A DNA stretch of 9,674 nt, taken from the NCBI GenBank assembly GCA_002686445.1, contig NZCO01000005.1, positions 1 to 9,674 on the forward strand, given 5' to 3'. Every line of letters begins with the position of its first letter. The first letter of the stretch is position 1. Positions 1-6,126 of the stretch are shown piece after piece. Below the pieces are notes generated by a model, which was given only the letters and a program-made list of their open reading frames with translations, was not told where the DNA came from and made no database searches. A program made the position numbers and the translations under genes. Source of the DNA: a bacterium (GTDB lineage: Bacteria; Patescibacteriota; Andersenbacteria; UBA10190).

Positions 1-1
1 G

Positions 2-2371
2 TCTCCGAACACCACCGCTGATGTCATTAACGTAAGTGCGGCAAGCTTAACCACCGCCAACACCATAGACATCCCCGACCTAGACGCCCTCACAACAGGC
101 ACCGGCATCAACATCCTCTCCGATAGTGAAGCCATAACTAGTGGTGAACTGGCTAACTTCGCCTTAACCAGTAGCGGTACCCTGAGTAATAAGACAGGAA
201 ACCTCGCATCGATAGACTCCAATCGGACTTTGACCTCGGCCAGTGTCATTGATGATGACTATGATCTGCTGTCTCTCAAGAGGACAACCGCAGAATCTTC
301 CGGTACCTACAGCGACACCGGCGCTGTCTTGCGCATCGAAAACGTTACGGACTCTGGCACCGCCGACACGGTTGTCGGAATAGAGCTGGTCATGGATGCT
401 GACGGAAGTGGTGATGCCATCAACATCGACTCTAACGGAGTTGGCCAAGCCATTGAAATCGATGCTGAGAACACCACAACTGACATTATCAACATCGATG
501 CGACTCCTTTGACCACTGGTCGCGCCATTGATATTAGTCTCCTTAACGCTCTGACCACTGGGACAGCTGTCTACGTCCAGGGAGCCAGTAATGAAGCAAT
601 CACTTCCGGCACCTTCCTTTACACTGACCTTGATTCCAGTGGTAGCTCCATTGCGAACAAGACTGGGCAACTCAATCGCATGACCGCAGATCGTACTGAA
701 ACCCGAACGAGTAGCGCTACGTCCGATGACTATGATGTTCTCTCGGTAGAGCGTTCGGACACAATGAATGGAGCTGGGGGTGGATTTACTGCTGCCGGCT
801 CAGTCGGTCACTTTGAACTCACTAGTACGCAGACAGCGGGAACGATGACAACGACAGCCTTGGTAATGGAGCTGATTAATAATTCGCAGGATACCAACGT
901 GCTACGTATTCAAGATAGTGACGGTACTTGTGATCATAATCCGGAGTCGGGAGCTGAAACTGTATCGTGTTCATCTGACATACGATTGAAGACAGATGTT
1001 CGCGATGCGGATTTCGTACTCGATGAGCTCATGAGATTGCAGATTCGCGACTACACCGTTCTAGCATCTGGCGACACGGTTACTGGTCTCGTGGCGCAAG
1101 AAGCACAGGAGTATGCTCCTGATTTAGTTAGCCAGCGAACGGACGGCATATTAATGGTGCAGCAAATCAATCCCTGGAAGGTTATCCGCGCAATCCAAGA
1201 GTTACAGTATGAGATTGTAGATATTGGTGACCTCATCGGCGTAGATGTGACCTCTATTGATGTGGAGAGTGAAGACGATGATCTGATCACCCAGACACTA
1301 CTGGATCGTATTGCTTCAGTCGAAACAGACCTCGCCGCAGTAGTGGCACGGCAGGATGCTGCGGAGGAGGCAGGTTCGGTCGCTGGCGCTATCACTGAGT
1401 TGCCCAGCAATCTATTAACCGACGGAATCTTCAATCAGCACCTCACGTTCAATGGCGCGATTAATGTCGACAACGCGCTGACTGTACTAGACGAACTGGC
1501 GGTGCACTCTGACGTGACCCTCTACGCCAACCTCGTAGTGGACACGGTGCACATCGCAAACGCCCTGAACGTACACGGTGACGCCGCGTTCCTGGGTGAC
1601 GTGACGATTGCTGGACGCCTTACCTTAAGCGAACAGCAGGTTGGTACGGCGACGCTCGCGCAAGACGAGACCGAGACCACAATCAGCTATACTGAGCCGT
1701 TTATAACTACACCGGCGGTACAGGTCACCCCACTTGGACGGGTGGGTAGCGAGTGGTGGGTGTCGGCATACACGACAGAAGGCTTTACTATCGCCATCGC
1801 TGAACCGGCCACCGAGGATCTTGCTTTCGGCTGGACTACGCTCGGGGTAGAAGCGCCATTGGGGGATACGGCCGATGAAGATTCTGCTGAGGTTGCAGTT
1901 ACGGATGAGGGGGAAGTAACGGAATCAGACGAAGGTGAACCAGCAGACGATGGTGATAACCTGAACAATACTGATGACGGTGATACCTCTTCATCCGACG
2001 CCGCCGATGAGGGCGAATCTGACGAAAGTACCACAGAGCCTGATGGTTCTGCCGCAGAAGAAAGCCAAGAGTCAACTGACGCTGATGAAACATTTATAGT
2101 GGCAGGCCAGGTGACCATTCAGGTTGGCCAGGTGCCGGCACTGAATCTTCGTGAGGAGCCGTCTCTTGCCGGGGCAGTGGTACAGCAAATACTTGCTGGT
2201 ACAACACTACCGTATAGTTTGGTGGATGACGTCTGGTACCAGGTGCAGCTTGCTGATGGGACTATCGGCTGGTTGGCATCCGGCTATCTAGATGTGGCAC
2301 CCGCCGCCGTGGATTCTCCTGAGCCTGCAAGCGAAGAGCCAGAAAGTGGTGGGTTGGTCGTGATCAACTAG
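2..2371 (+). CDS. Giant S74/tail-fibre-like surface protein with terminal SH3b domain (C-terminal part)
   Basis: The frame is open from base 2 to a TAG stop, giving 789 visible residues; the true start lies upstream. An internal TTG at 230 is unlikely to be the start because similar repeat sequence continues upstream of it. Numbering from base 2: two degenerate beta-rich repeats (about 7-310) carry signatures such as ALTTGT, AITSG, NKTG and DDYD. Next is a peptidase S74 (endosialidase-type intramolecular chaperone) domain, about 325-405, with the S-D-I-R-L-K motif (Ser325, Lys330 as the expected dyad) and GLVAQE at 362-367. A coiled coil follows (about 400-455), then short beta repeats, a beta-sandwich-like domain (about 544-615), an acidic linker (about 617-700) and an SH3b domain (about 712-766). 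The C-terminus has no LPxTG or membrane helix, so any anchor must be N-terminal. From family knowledge, S74 domains fold trimeric fibres and may cleave themselves off. Surface adhesion is inferred; the domain calls are fairly secure, the role is not. Confidence 0.85.
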   Translation, partial: SPNTTADVINVSAASLTTANTIDIPDLDALTTGTGINILSDSEAITSGELANFALTSSGTLSNKTGNLASIDSNRTLTSASVIDDDYDLLSLKRTTAESSGTYSDTGAVLRIENVTDSGTADTVVGIELVMDADGSGDAINIDSNGVGQAIEIDAENTTTDIINIDATPLTTGRAIDISLLNALTTGTAVYVQGASNEAITSGTFLYTDLDSSGSSIANKTGQLNRMTADRTETRTSSATSDDYDVLSVERSDTMNGAGGGFTAAGSVGHFELTSTQTAGTMTTTALVMELINNSQDTNVLRIQDSDGTCDHNPESGAETVSCSSDIRLKTDVRDADFVLDELMRLQIRDYTVLASGDTVTGLVAQEAQEYAPDLVSQRTDGILMVQQINPWKVIRAIQELQYEIVDIGDLIGVDVTSIDVESEDDDLITQTLLDRIASVETDLAAVVARQDAAEEAGSVAGAITELPSNLLTDGIFNQHLTFNGAINVDNALTVLDELAVHSDVTLYANLVVDTVHIANALNVHGDAAFLGDVTIAGRLTLSEQQVGTATLAQDETETTISYTEPFITTPAVQVTPLGRVGSEWWVSAYTTEGFTIAIAEPATEDLAFGWTTLGVEAPLGDTADEDSAEVAVTDEGEVTESDEGEPADDGDNLNNTDDGDTSSSDAADEGESDESTTEPDGSAAEESQESTDADETFIVAGQVTIQVGQVPALNLREEPSLAGAVVQQILAGTTLPYSLVDDVWYQVQLADGTIGWLASGYLDVAPAAVDSPEPASEEPESGGLVVIN
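20..925 (+). repeat. Two tandem ~155-residue fibre repeats inside the left-edge surface protein
   Basis: Unit 1 (about 20-481) and unit 2 (about 482-925) align over their whole length at protein level. DVINV at base 20 matches DIINI at 482, a 462-base step. The DDYDLLSL block, with its Tyr at 260, matches DDYDVLSV with its Tyr at 731, a 471-base step. Shared markers in order are ALTTGT, AITSG, NKTG, a TR or NR step, DDYD and a GxELVM or LVMEL block. DNA identity is low, so these are old duplications rather than recent slippage products. More units probably lie upstream of the window. Confidence 0.7.
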
Positions 2372-2408
2372 GACGCGAGCCCCGCTGCGAATACGAAAAA
2401 TGGTCACC

Positions 2409-2437
2409 TCGACTCAACTTCTGGTCCGCCGTATACT
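2409..2437 (+). promoter_or_regulatory. Candidate sigma-70-type promoter for clpP
   Basis: A TCGACT box at 2409-2414 (4 of 6 to TTGACA) lies exactly 17 bases before TATACT at 2432-2437 (5 of 6 to TATAAT). Transcription would start near 2443-2445, leaving a leader of about 100 bases before clpP. The -10 box lies beside a perfect 10-base palindrome, tatagctata (2437-2446), which could be an operator. No CIRCE-like or CtsR-like heat-shock operator is visible. Confidence 0.45.
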
Positions 2438-2461
2438 ATAGCTATACGCGCCAGGTGCGCG

Positions 2462-2486
2462 ATCCCGTTTGAAATGACGGGGTTTT
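2462..2486 (+). terminator. Hairpin with short U-tract: terminator of the surface-protein gene or clpP attenuator
   Basis: CCCGT (2464-2468) pairs with ACGGG (2477-2481) around an 8-base loop. The stem can be extended by a U-G and an A-U pair, and it runs into TTTT at 2483-2486. The U-tract is short, so termination may be partial. The hairpin lies about 90 bases after the upstream stop codon but downstream of the candidate clpP promoter, so it could act on either transcript. Confidence 0.4.
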
Positions 2487-2496
2487 ATCACTAAAC

Positions 2497-2534
2497 ATCC
2501 CGCCGCAAGCGGGACCCTGCCTGACGGCGGGGAT
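2497..2534 (+). promoter_or_regulatory. Two mutually exclusive hairpins just upstream of the clpP start
   Basis: Bases 2497-2505 (atcccgccg) can pair with 2525-2534 (cggcggggat) as a 9-bp stem with one bulged G. Alternatively CCCGC (2499-2503) pairs with GCGGG (2509-2513) as a small local hairpin. The two folds share bases, so only one can form at a time. The long stem ends 12 bases before the ATG and one base before the weak ribosome site AGG (2535-2537). A translational switch is possible but unproven. Confidence 0.3.
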
Positions 2535-2546
2535 AGGTACTTACAT

Positions 2547-3131
2547 ATGAATTATCTTATCCCGACGGTAATTGAAAAGTCGGCAACCGGAGAGCGAGCG
2601 TTTGATATTTATTCGCGGCTGTTAAAGGAGCGCATCGTAATGATGGGCGGCCCGGTTCAGGACGACATGGCCAATGTTGTCATCGCCCAGCTTATTTTCT
2701 TGGCGCATGAGGATCCCAAGAAAGATATAAAACTATACGTGCATTCACCAGGGGGCGTGGTGACGGCCGGTTTGGCTATCTATGACACTATGCAGTTTAT
2801 TGGGCCTGATGTGTCTACTATCTGTGTCGGTATGGCTGCTAGTATGGGAGCTGTATTGCTAGCTGGCGGTGCACCAGGCAAGCGGCTGATTCTACCCAAC
2901 GCCGAGGTTATGATCCATCAAGTCATGGGGGGCGCCGAAGGACAGGCCTCTGACATCGAAATTTCGGCCAAGCATATATTGAAAATGAAGAGCCGCTTAA
3001 ACAACATATTGGCAGCGCACACCAAGCAAAAACTGTCTCAGGTGGAAAAAGATACGGATCGAGACTACTATATGACAGCAGAGGAAGCCTTAAAGTATGG
3101 CTTAGTAGATAAAATAGTAGAAAAGGCTTAA
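2547..3131 (+). CDS. clpP: ATP-dependent Clp protease proteolytic subunit ClpP
   Basis: This 194-residue protein has the full usual length of ClpP, the serine peptidase (family S14) that forms a two-ring 14-mer chamber and degrades proteins fed to it by a Clp ATPase. The sequence shows the canonical start region with GER and FDIYSRLLKERI (16-30), the SPGG strand/oxyanion segment (67-70), the nucleophile Ser99 in GMAASMGA, His124 in MIHQ and Asp173 in DRDYYM. The triad is therefore complete. There is little N-terminal extension, so at most a very short propeptide. ATG 2547 follows a modest ribosome site (AGG, 9-base spacing). No ClpX, ClpA or ClpC gene is in the window, so its ATPase partner is encoded elsewhere. 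rny follows 88 bases downstream on the same strand. The long structured leader suggests regulated expression. Identification is secure. Confidence 0.97.
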   Translation: MNYLIPTVIEKSATGERAFDIYSRLLKERIVMMGGPVQDDMANVVIAQLIFLAHEDPKKDIKLYVHSPGGVVTAGLAIYDTMQFIGPDVSTICVGMAASMGAVLLAGGAPGKRLILPNAEVMIHQVMGGAEGQASDIEISAKHILKMKSRLNNILAAHTKQKLSQVEKDTDRDYYMTAEEALKYGLVDKIVEKA

Positions 3132-3219
3132 TAAAGTCATATTAAGGATTTCTTACCTTAACTCATAACTTAACTCCCCACTTCATCTATGCAGGCAACG
3201 GGAGCTACAACAACATTAT

Positions 3220-4746
3220 ATGACATTACCATTAGTGGTTTCTGCCGTGATAGCGGCAGCGGCAGGTCTTGGCGTCGGTTACTGGCTGCAGCAGCAGTTC
3301 GGTCGTAAAACGGCCCATGGACAGGAAGAACGGATTACTGAAAAATTAGCAGCGGCTAAGGAGAAATTGGCGGACCTAAAGAGCGCGGCTGAAACAGAGG
3401 CGCGTGAGATTCGAGAAAAAGGAGAAAAAGAGCTGGATGAGCGACGCCAGCAGATTATTGAATTGGAGAAACGTGTTGCCGATCGTGAAAATTCGATCAA
3501 CGGTAAGCAAACTGAGTTCGAAAAGCACGAACAGACGGTGAAGCAGCAACTTGGAGATTTAGATAAGGATCGCGCCGCCCTGGCTGCGCTTCGTGCTGAA
3601 GAAGAAACAAAGTTAGCGGAGATAGCTGGACTGACTCAGGACCAGGCATCGGCACGCGTATTAGAGCTAGCTGAAGAGCGAACGAAGGAAGATGTCTTGC
3701 GACGAGTGCACAAGCTAGAGCAAGAAGGTGAGCAACAGCTGAAAGAGAAGGGAAAAATGATTCTGGTTAATGTAATTCAGCGGTATGGGGCTTCACAGGT
3801 GTCCGAATACATGTCGTCACACGTTAACGTTCCCGATGAGAGCATGATTGGTCGTATTATTGGTAAGGAAGGTCGCAACATCCAGCACCTGGAGCGAGTA
3901 ACCGGGTGCGAGATCGTAGTCGACGAAGCACCCAACACTATTATGGTGACGGGCTTTTCTCCCCTGCGGCGCCAGGTGGCCAAGACGGCTATCGAGCGAC
4001 TTGTTAAAGATGGTCGAATTCATCCCGGTCGTATCGAAGGAATCGTGGACGATGCAAAGAAACAAATTAATGATGATATTCGTGTGGCGGGTGAAGCTGC
4101 TCTCTATGAGCTCAACATTATCGACTTTCCGGAGAAGCTCGTGCACCTAGTAGGACGCTTAAAATATCGCACCAGCTATTCACAGAACATGCTTAGTCAC
4201 AGTATTGAGGTAGCTCACGTGGCAACCATGCTGGCTGAAGAGCTGGGCGCTGATGTTGATGTCACCAAAAAGGCAGCCCTACTACACGACATTGGTAAAG
4301 CCATAGATCATGATGTGGAAGGGACGCACGTTGAGGTGGGTGATAAGATCATGCGCAAGTTCGGCCTGAGTGAGGCAGTTATCAATGCGGCTAATCCTCA
4401 CGATGAGGGTTACGTACAGCGCAGTGTCGAGGCCATTATCGTTCAAGTGGCTGATGCAGTGTCAGCTGCCCGACCAGGAGCCCGCCGCGAGAGTTTGGAG
4501 CAATATGTGAAGCGAATGGAGGACTTGGAAAACATTGCTACGAGCTATGAGGGAGTCGACAAATGCTACGCCATCCACGCTGGTCGTGAAGTACGAGTAT
4601 TTGTCTATCCTGATCAGGTTGATGACTTGGAGGCTACCAAAATAGCTCAACAGATCGCCAAGCAGATTGAGTCAGAACTACAATACCCAGGTGACGTTAA
4701 AGTGAACGTCATTCGTGAGACGCGCACCGAGGCAGTCGCTCGTTAA
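3220..4746 (+). CDS. rny: Ribonuclease Y (membrane-anchored endoribonuclease)
   Basis: The 508-residue protein is close to the usual length of about 520. The domain order is that of RNase Y, which starts mRNA decay by endonucleolytic cuts at the inner face of the membrane. An N-terminal membrane helix (about 3-24) comes first, then a long charged coiled coil (about 33-180). A KH RNA-binding domain has its GKEG loop at 215-218. The HD phosphohydrolase domain has metal ligands His327, His356-Asp357 (in ALLHDIGKAIDHD) and Asp412. The conserved C-terminal segment ends in VNVIRETR. All catalytic residues are present. The start is ATG 3220; the only purine-rich site, GGAG at 3201-3204, is 15 bases away, unusually far, and no in-frame start codon lies between it and the ATG, so translation may be weak. 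Co-transcription with clpP is possible, as no convincing terminator separates them. Identification is secure. Confidence 0.96.
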   Translation: MTLPLVVSAVIAAAAGLGVGYWLQQQFGRKTAHGQEERITEKLAAAKEKLADLKSAAETEAREIREKGEKELDERRQQIIELEKRVADRENSINGKQTEFEKHEQTVKQQLGDLDKDRAALAALRAEEETKLAEIAGLTQDQASARVLELAEERTKEDVLRRVHKLEQEGEQQLKEKGKMILVNVIQRYGASQVSEYMSSHVNVPDESMIGRIIGKEGRNIQHLERVTGCEIVVDEAPNTIMVTGFSPLRRQVAKTAIERLVKDGRIHPGRIEGIVDDAKKQINDDIRVAGEAALYELNIIDFPEKLVHLVGRLKYRTSYSQNMLSHSIEVAHVATMLAEELGADVDVTKKAALLHDIGKAIDHDVEGTHVEVGDKIMRKFGLSEAVINAANPHDEGYVQRSVEAIIVQVADAVSAARPGARRESLEQYVKRMEDLENIATSYEGVDKCYAIHAGREVRVFVYPDQVDDLEATKIAQQIAKQIESELQYPGDVKVNVIRETRTEAVAR

Positions 4747-4925
4747 CCGTACAACCAAATCCCCGCCACGATAGTGGCCAGCATTACGAGGTTGATACAT
4801 GAATTGACGAGGACAAGCCGGTCCCGGTCTACGATGCCATAGACGATGACGACATGCGCATGCGCGATAGGCAGCTTTATCTTGTAACGGCCGCTAACGA
4901 GCGGGTAGGATGATAACGATGGCAA
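4743..4925 (-). CDS. Possible small antisense membrane protein
   Basis: On the minus strand a 60-codon frame fills the whole rny-nfo gap, ending on a TAA that overlaps the rny stop and beginning with TTG inside nfo. The C-terminal third is a convincing membrane helix (about residues 37-59, LVLVNSCINLVMLATIVAGI and following), preceded by the charged DRDR. By hand count its third codon positions are about 68% G+C, against about 55% at first and 37% at second positions, the pattern expected of real coding DNA. Against it: a TTG start, no ribosome site, and overlap with genes on both sides. I do not recognise a family. It may be real, a decayed remnant, or chance. Confidence 0.3.
   Translation of the reverse strand: MPSLSSYPLVSGRYKIKLPIAHAHVVIVYGIVDRDRLVLVNSCINLVMLATIVAGIWLYG
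4905..4910 (+). promoter_or_regulatory. Ribosome binding site that decides the nfo start
   Basis: GTAGGA at 4905-4910 contains AGGA, 8 bases before ATG 4919. This favours a protein beginning MAKQYQRVG over the in-frame ATG at 4910, which overlaps the ribosome site itself. A small hairpin, CCGCT (4891-4895) with AGCGG (4900-4904), ends just upstream and leaves the site free. Confidence 0.55.
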
Positions 4926-5794
4926 AACAGTATCAACGAGTGGGGTTGCACGTTAGTGCCGCTGGCGGGGTAGAAAACGCCCCAGACAATGCTGTAGCCA
5001 TGAACGCTGAGTGTTTTCAGTTTTTCTCTCGTAGTCCCCGCGGTGGTGGGGCACCAGCAATTACCACTGAGCAAGCGCGTGATTTTAGGGCGCGAAGTAG
5101 CAAGCACGGTCTGTCCAGTTACATCCATACGCCGTACTACATTAACTTTGCTTCGTTGAATAAGCGTATTTATAACGGATCGATCTCGGTCGTGCGCGAA
5201 GAGCTCGAGCGTGGAAGTGCCCTGGGGGTTACATATGTGATGACGCATCTTGGTAGCGCTAAGGATCACTTGCAGGACAAGAAGGCCACGGATGTGCCTG
5301 CCTCTGCGATTAAGCAAGCTATTAAGGGATTGCGCGATATTTATAAGGGCGACCCCAGCTTCAGCACCAAGCTACTGTTGGAAATATCTGCTGGAGCGGG
5401 AGCTGTGCTTGGTGCCAACTTCGAGGAGCTAGCTGCACTACTCAAGGGGATGGGTCGTAAAGATGTACACATTTGCTTAGACACCTGTCATATGTTTGCT
5501 TCGGGCTATGAGATGCGAGACGCTAAAGGACTCGGTGAGACCATGAAGCAATTTCGCCAGCATCTTGGTATCTCGCGGTTGAAGTTAGTGCATGTGAACG
5601 ACTCGAAGGCGGGATTGGGCGAGCATAAAGATAGACACGAGCATATTGGTAAGGGAGAGATAGGTGCAGCGGGATTCAAGGCCATGCTGGCTCATCCTGA
5701 CTTTCAGAAGGTAAACTTTATACTAGAGACGAAGCATGACGCGGGGATCAAGTCAGACCTCTCATTCTTGAAGAAGTGGCGGAAGCAAAAGTAG
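4919..5794 (+). CDS. nfo: Endonuclease IV (deoxyribonuclease IV, AP endonuclease)
   Basis: This 291-residue protein (from ATG 4919; 294 from ATG 4910) is a TIM-barrel metal-dependent endonuclease of the xylose-isomerase-like superfamily. It cuts DNA 5' of abasic sites in base excision repair and can clean blocked 3' ends. The sequence opens with GLHVSAAGG, the family N-terminus. By alignment to the E. coli enzyme the trinuclear zinc ligands are all present: His70, His110 (THLGS), Glu155 (LEISAG), Asp188 and His191 (CLDTCHMFASGY), His225 (HVNDSKA), Asp238 and His240 (DRHEHIGKG) and Glu270 (ILET). Length is normal (E. coli about 285). It follows rny on the same strand after a 172-base gap, and a strong hairpin with a T6 run follows it, so it is probably the last gene of its transcript. 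Identification is secure. Confidence 0.95.
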   Translation: MAKQYQRVGLHVSAAGGVENAPDNAVAMNAECFQFFSRSPRGGGAPAITTEQARDFRARSSKHGLSSYIHTPYYINFASLNKRIYNGSISVVREELERGSALGVTYVMTHLGSAKDHLQDKKATDVPASAIKQAIKGLRDIYKGDPSFSTKLLLEISAGAGAVLGANFEELAALLKGMGRKDVHICLDTCHMFASGYEMRDAKGLGETMKQFRQHLGISRLKLVHVNDSKAGLGEHKDRHEHIGKGEIGAAGFKAMLAHPDFQKVNFILETKHDAGIKSDLSFLKKWRKQK

Positions 5795-5859
5795 GAATAC
5801 TGCGCTCTTAGGCGCGGTCCCAAAATAACTTGGCTAGATATCGTTCAATATGGGCCAAG

Positions 5860-5891
5860 ACCTGCCTACCGGCAGGCAGGTGCGATTTTTT
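5860..5891 (+). terminator. Rho-independent terminator after nfo
   Basis: ACCTGCCT (5860-5867) pairs perfectly with AGGCAGGT (5874-5881) around the 6-base loop ACCGGC. TTTTTT at 5886-5891 follows after four bases. It lies 66 bases after the nfo stop on the same strand. The palindrome resembles the GC-rich CCTGCC/GGCAGG repeats that I associate with intergenic regions of Patescibacteria, so it may also be a dispersed repeat serving as a terminator. Confidence 0.65.
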
Positions 5892-5957
5892 CGATTAAGC
5901 GAAACATGAGGCGTAGCCGTAGCTACTTACGAGTGTTTCATGATTAAGAAAAAGTCG
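5883..5957. repeat. 75-base imperfect hairpin
   Basis: The base of the stem pairs 5883-5892 with 5948-5957 (ten pairs, one of them U-G, including the T-run of the terminator against AAAAA). A middle stem pairs GAAACA (5901-5906) with TGTTTC (5934-5939). The apex is GTAGC (5913-5917) with GCTAC (5922-5926) around CGTA. It shares its T-tract with the nfo terminator, and the opposite arm supplies a T-run for transcripts on the minus strand. Confidence 0.4.
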
Positions 5958-6050
5958 TAGATTGGTGCATAGGGGGCGAGAGATAGTTAAGTTATTTTGG
6001 GAGGGTGACTTACTACACATAATAGCTACTTACAGCAACTGGGTTGGGCA

Positions 6051-6094
6051 TATACACACACTACGAGCCTAATATACCTGTAATGTGTGTTATA
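6051..6094. promoter_or_regulatory. Imperfect inverted repeat overlapping the promoter: candidate operator
   Basis: tatacacacacta at 6051-6063 is nearly complementary in inverted order to taatgtgtgttata at 6081-6094: 12 pairs, one bulge and one mismatch, with 17 bases between the arms. The right arm contains the start of the -10 box, so a protein bound here would control the gene downstream. Because that gene carries MerR-like DNA-binding modules, autoregulation is an obvious but untested guess. Confidence 0.35.
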
Positions 6095-6096
6095 AT
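6088..6096 (+). promoter_or_regulatory. Extended -10 promoter of the HTH-adhesin gene
   Basis: TGTTATAAT at 6088-6096 is a perfect extended -10 element (TGnTATAAT). No good -35 box lies 16-18 bases upstream, which is tolerated in extended -10 promoters. The start point would be near 6102-6104, giving a leader of only about 24 bases before ATG 6127. Confidence 0.5.
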
Positions 6097-6126
6097 GTTG
6101 ACATAATCCTTCCTTAATGTACTTGT

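Larger units (their letters stand above)
5818..6002. repeat. 185-base segment bounded by perfect 14-bp inverted repeats (MITE-like element or structured RNA)
   Basis: tcccaaaataactt at 5818-5831 is the exact reverse complement of 5989-6002. Inside lie a hairpin CTTGGC (5829-5834) with GCCAAG (5854-5859), the terminator palindrome at 5860-5881 and an imperfect hairpin at 5883-5957. As DNA this looks like a non-autonomous element with terminal inverted repeats; as RNA it would fold as a multibranched structure closed by a 14-bp stem. The first internal stem and the left repeat share three bases, so those two cannot both form fully. I see no clear target-site duplication, no transposase and no match to an RNA family I know. 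Confidence 0.45.
5795..6126. other. 332-base non-coding region between nfo and the HTH-adhesin gene
   Basis: I see no protein gene or recognisable RNA gene here. The region holds a terminator-like palindrome, a 185-base segment bounded by perfect 14-bp inverted repeats, an internal long imperfect hairpin, an 11-base direct repeat (tagctacttac at 5920-5930 and again at 6023-6033), and a promoter embedded in an inverted repeat. The share of paired or repeated bases is high for its length. Confidence 0.7.

Noticed and set aside
1051..2118. Minus-strand frames at 1051-1434 and 1687-2118
   Set aside because: Ser-rich shadows of the acidic and beta-rich surface protein on the plus strand; no start signals or recognisable domains.
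3142..3161. TTAAGG/CCTTAA hairpin in the clpP-rny gap
   Set aside because: Only six A/T-rich pairs with an 8-base loop and no T-run afterwards, so not supported as a terminator.
3189..3308. 39-codon frame starting at ATG 3189 and overlapping the rny start
   Set aside because: It is out of frame with rny, is terminated early inside it and has no recognisable product; a leader peptide cannot be excluded but nothing supports it.
6098..6126. Perfect TTGACA at 6098-6103 as a -35 box
   Set aside because: At 17-base spacing the -10 position reads acttgt, a poor match, and transcription would begin after the ATG at 6127. The extended -10 box at 6088-6096 explains the gene better.
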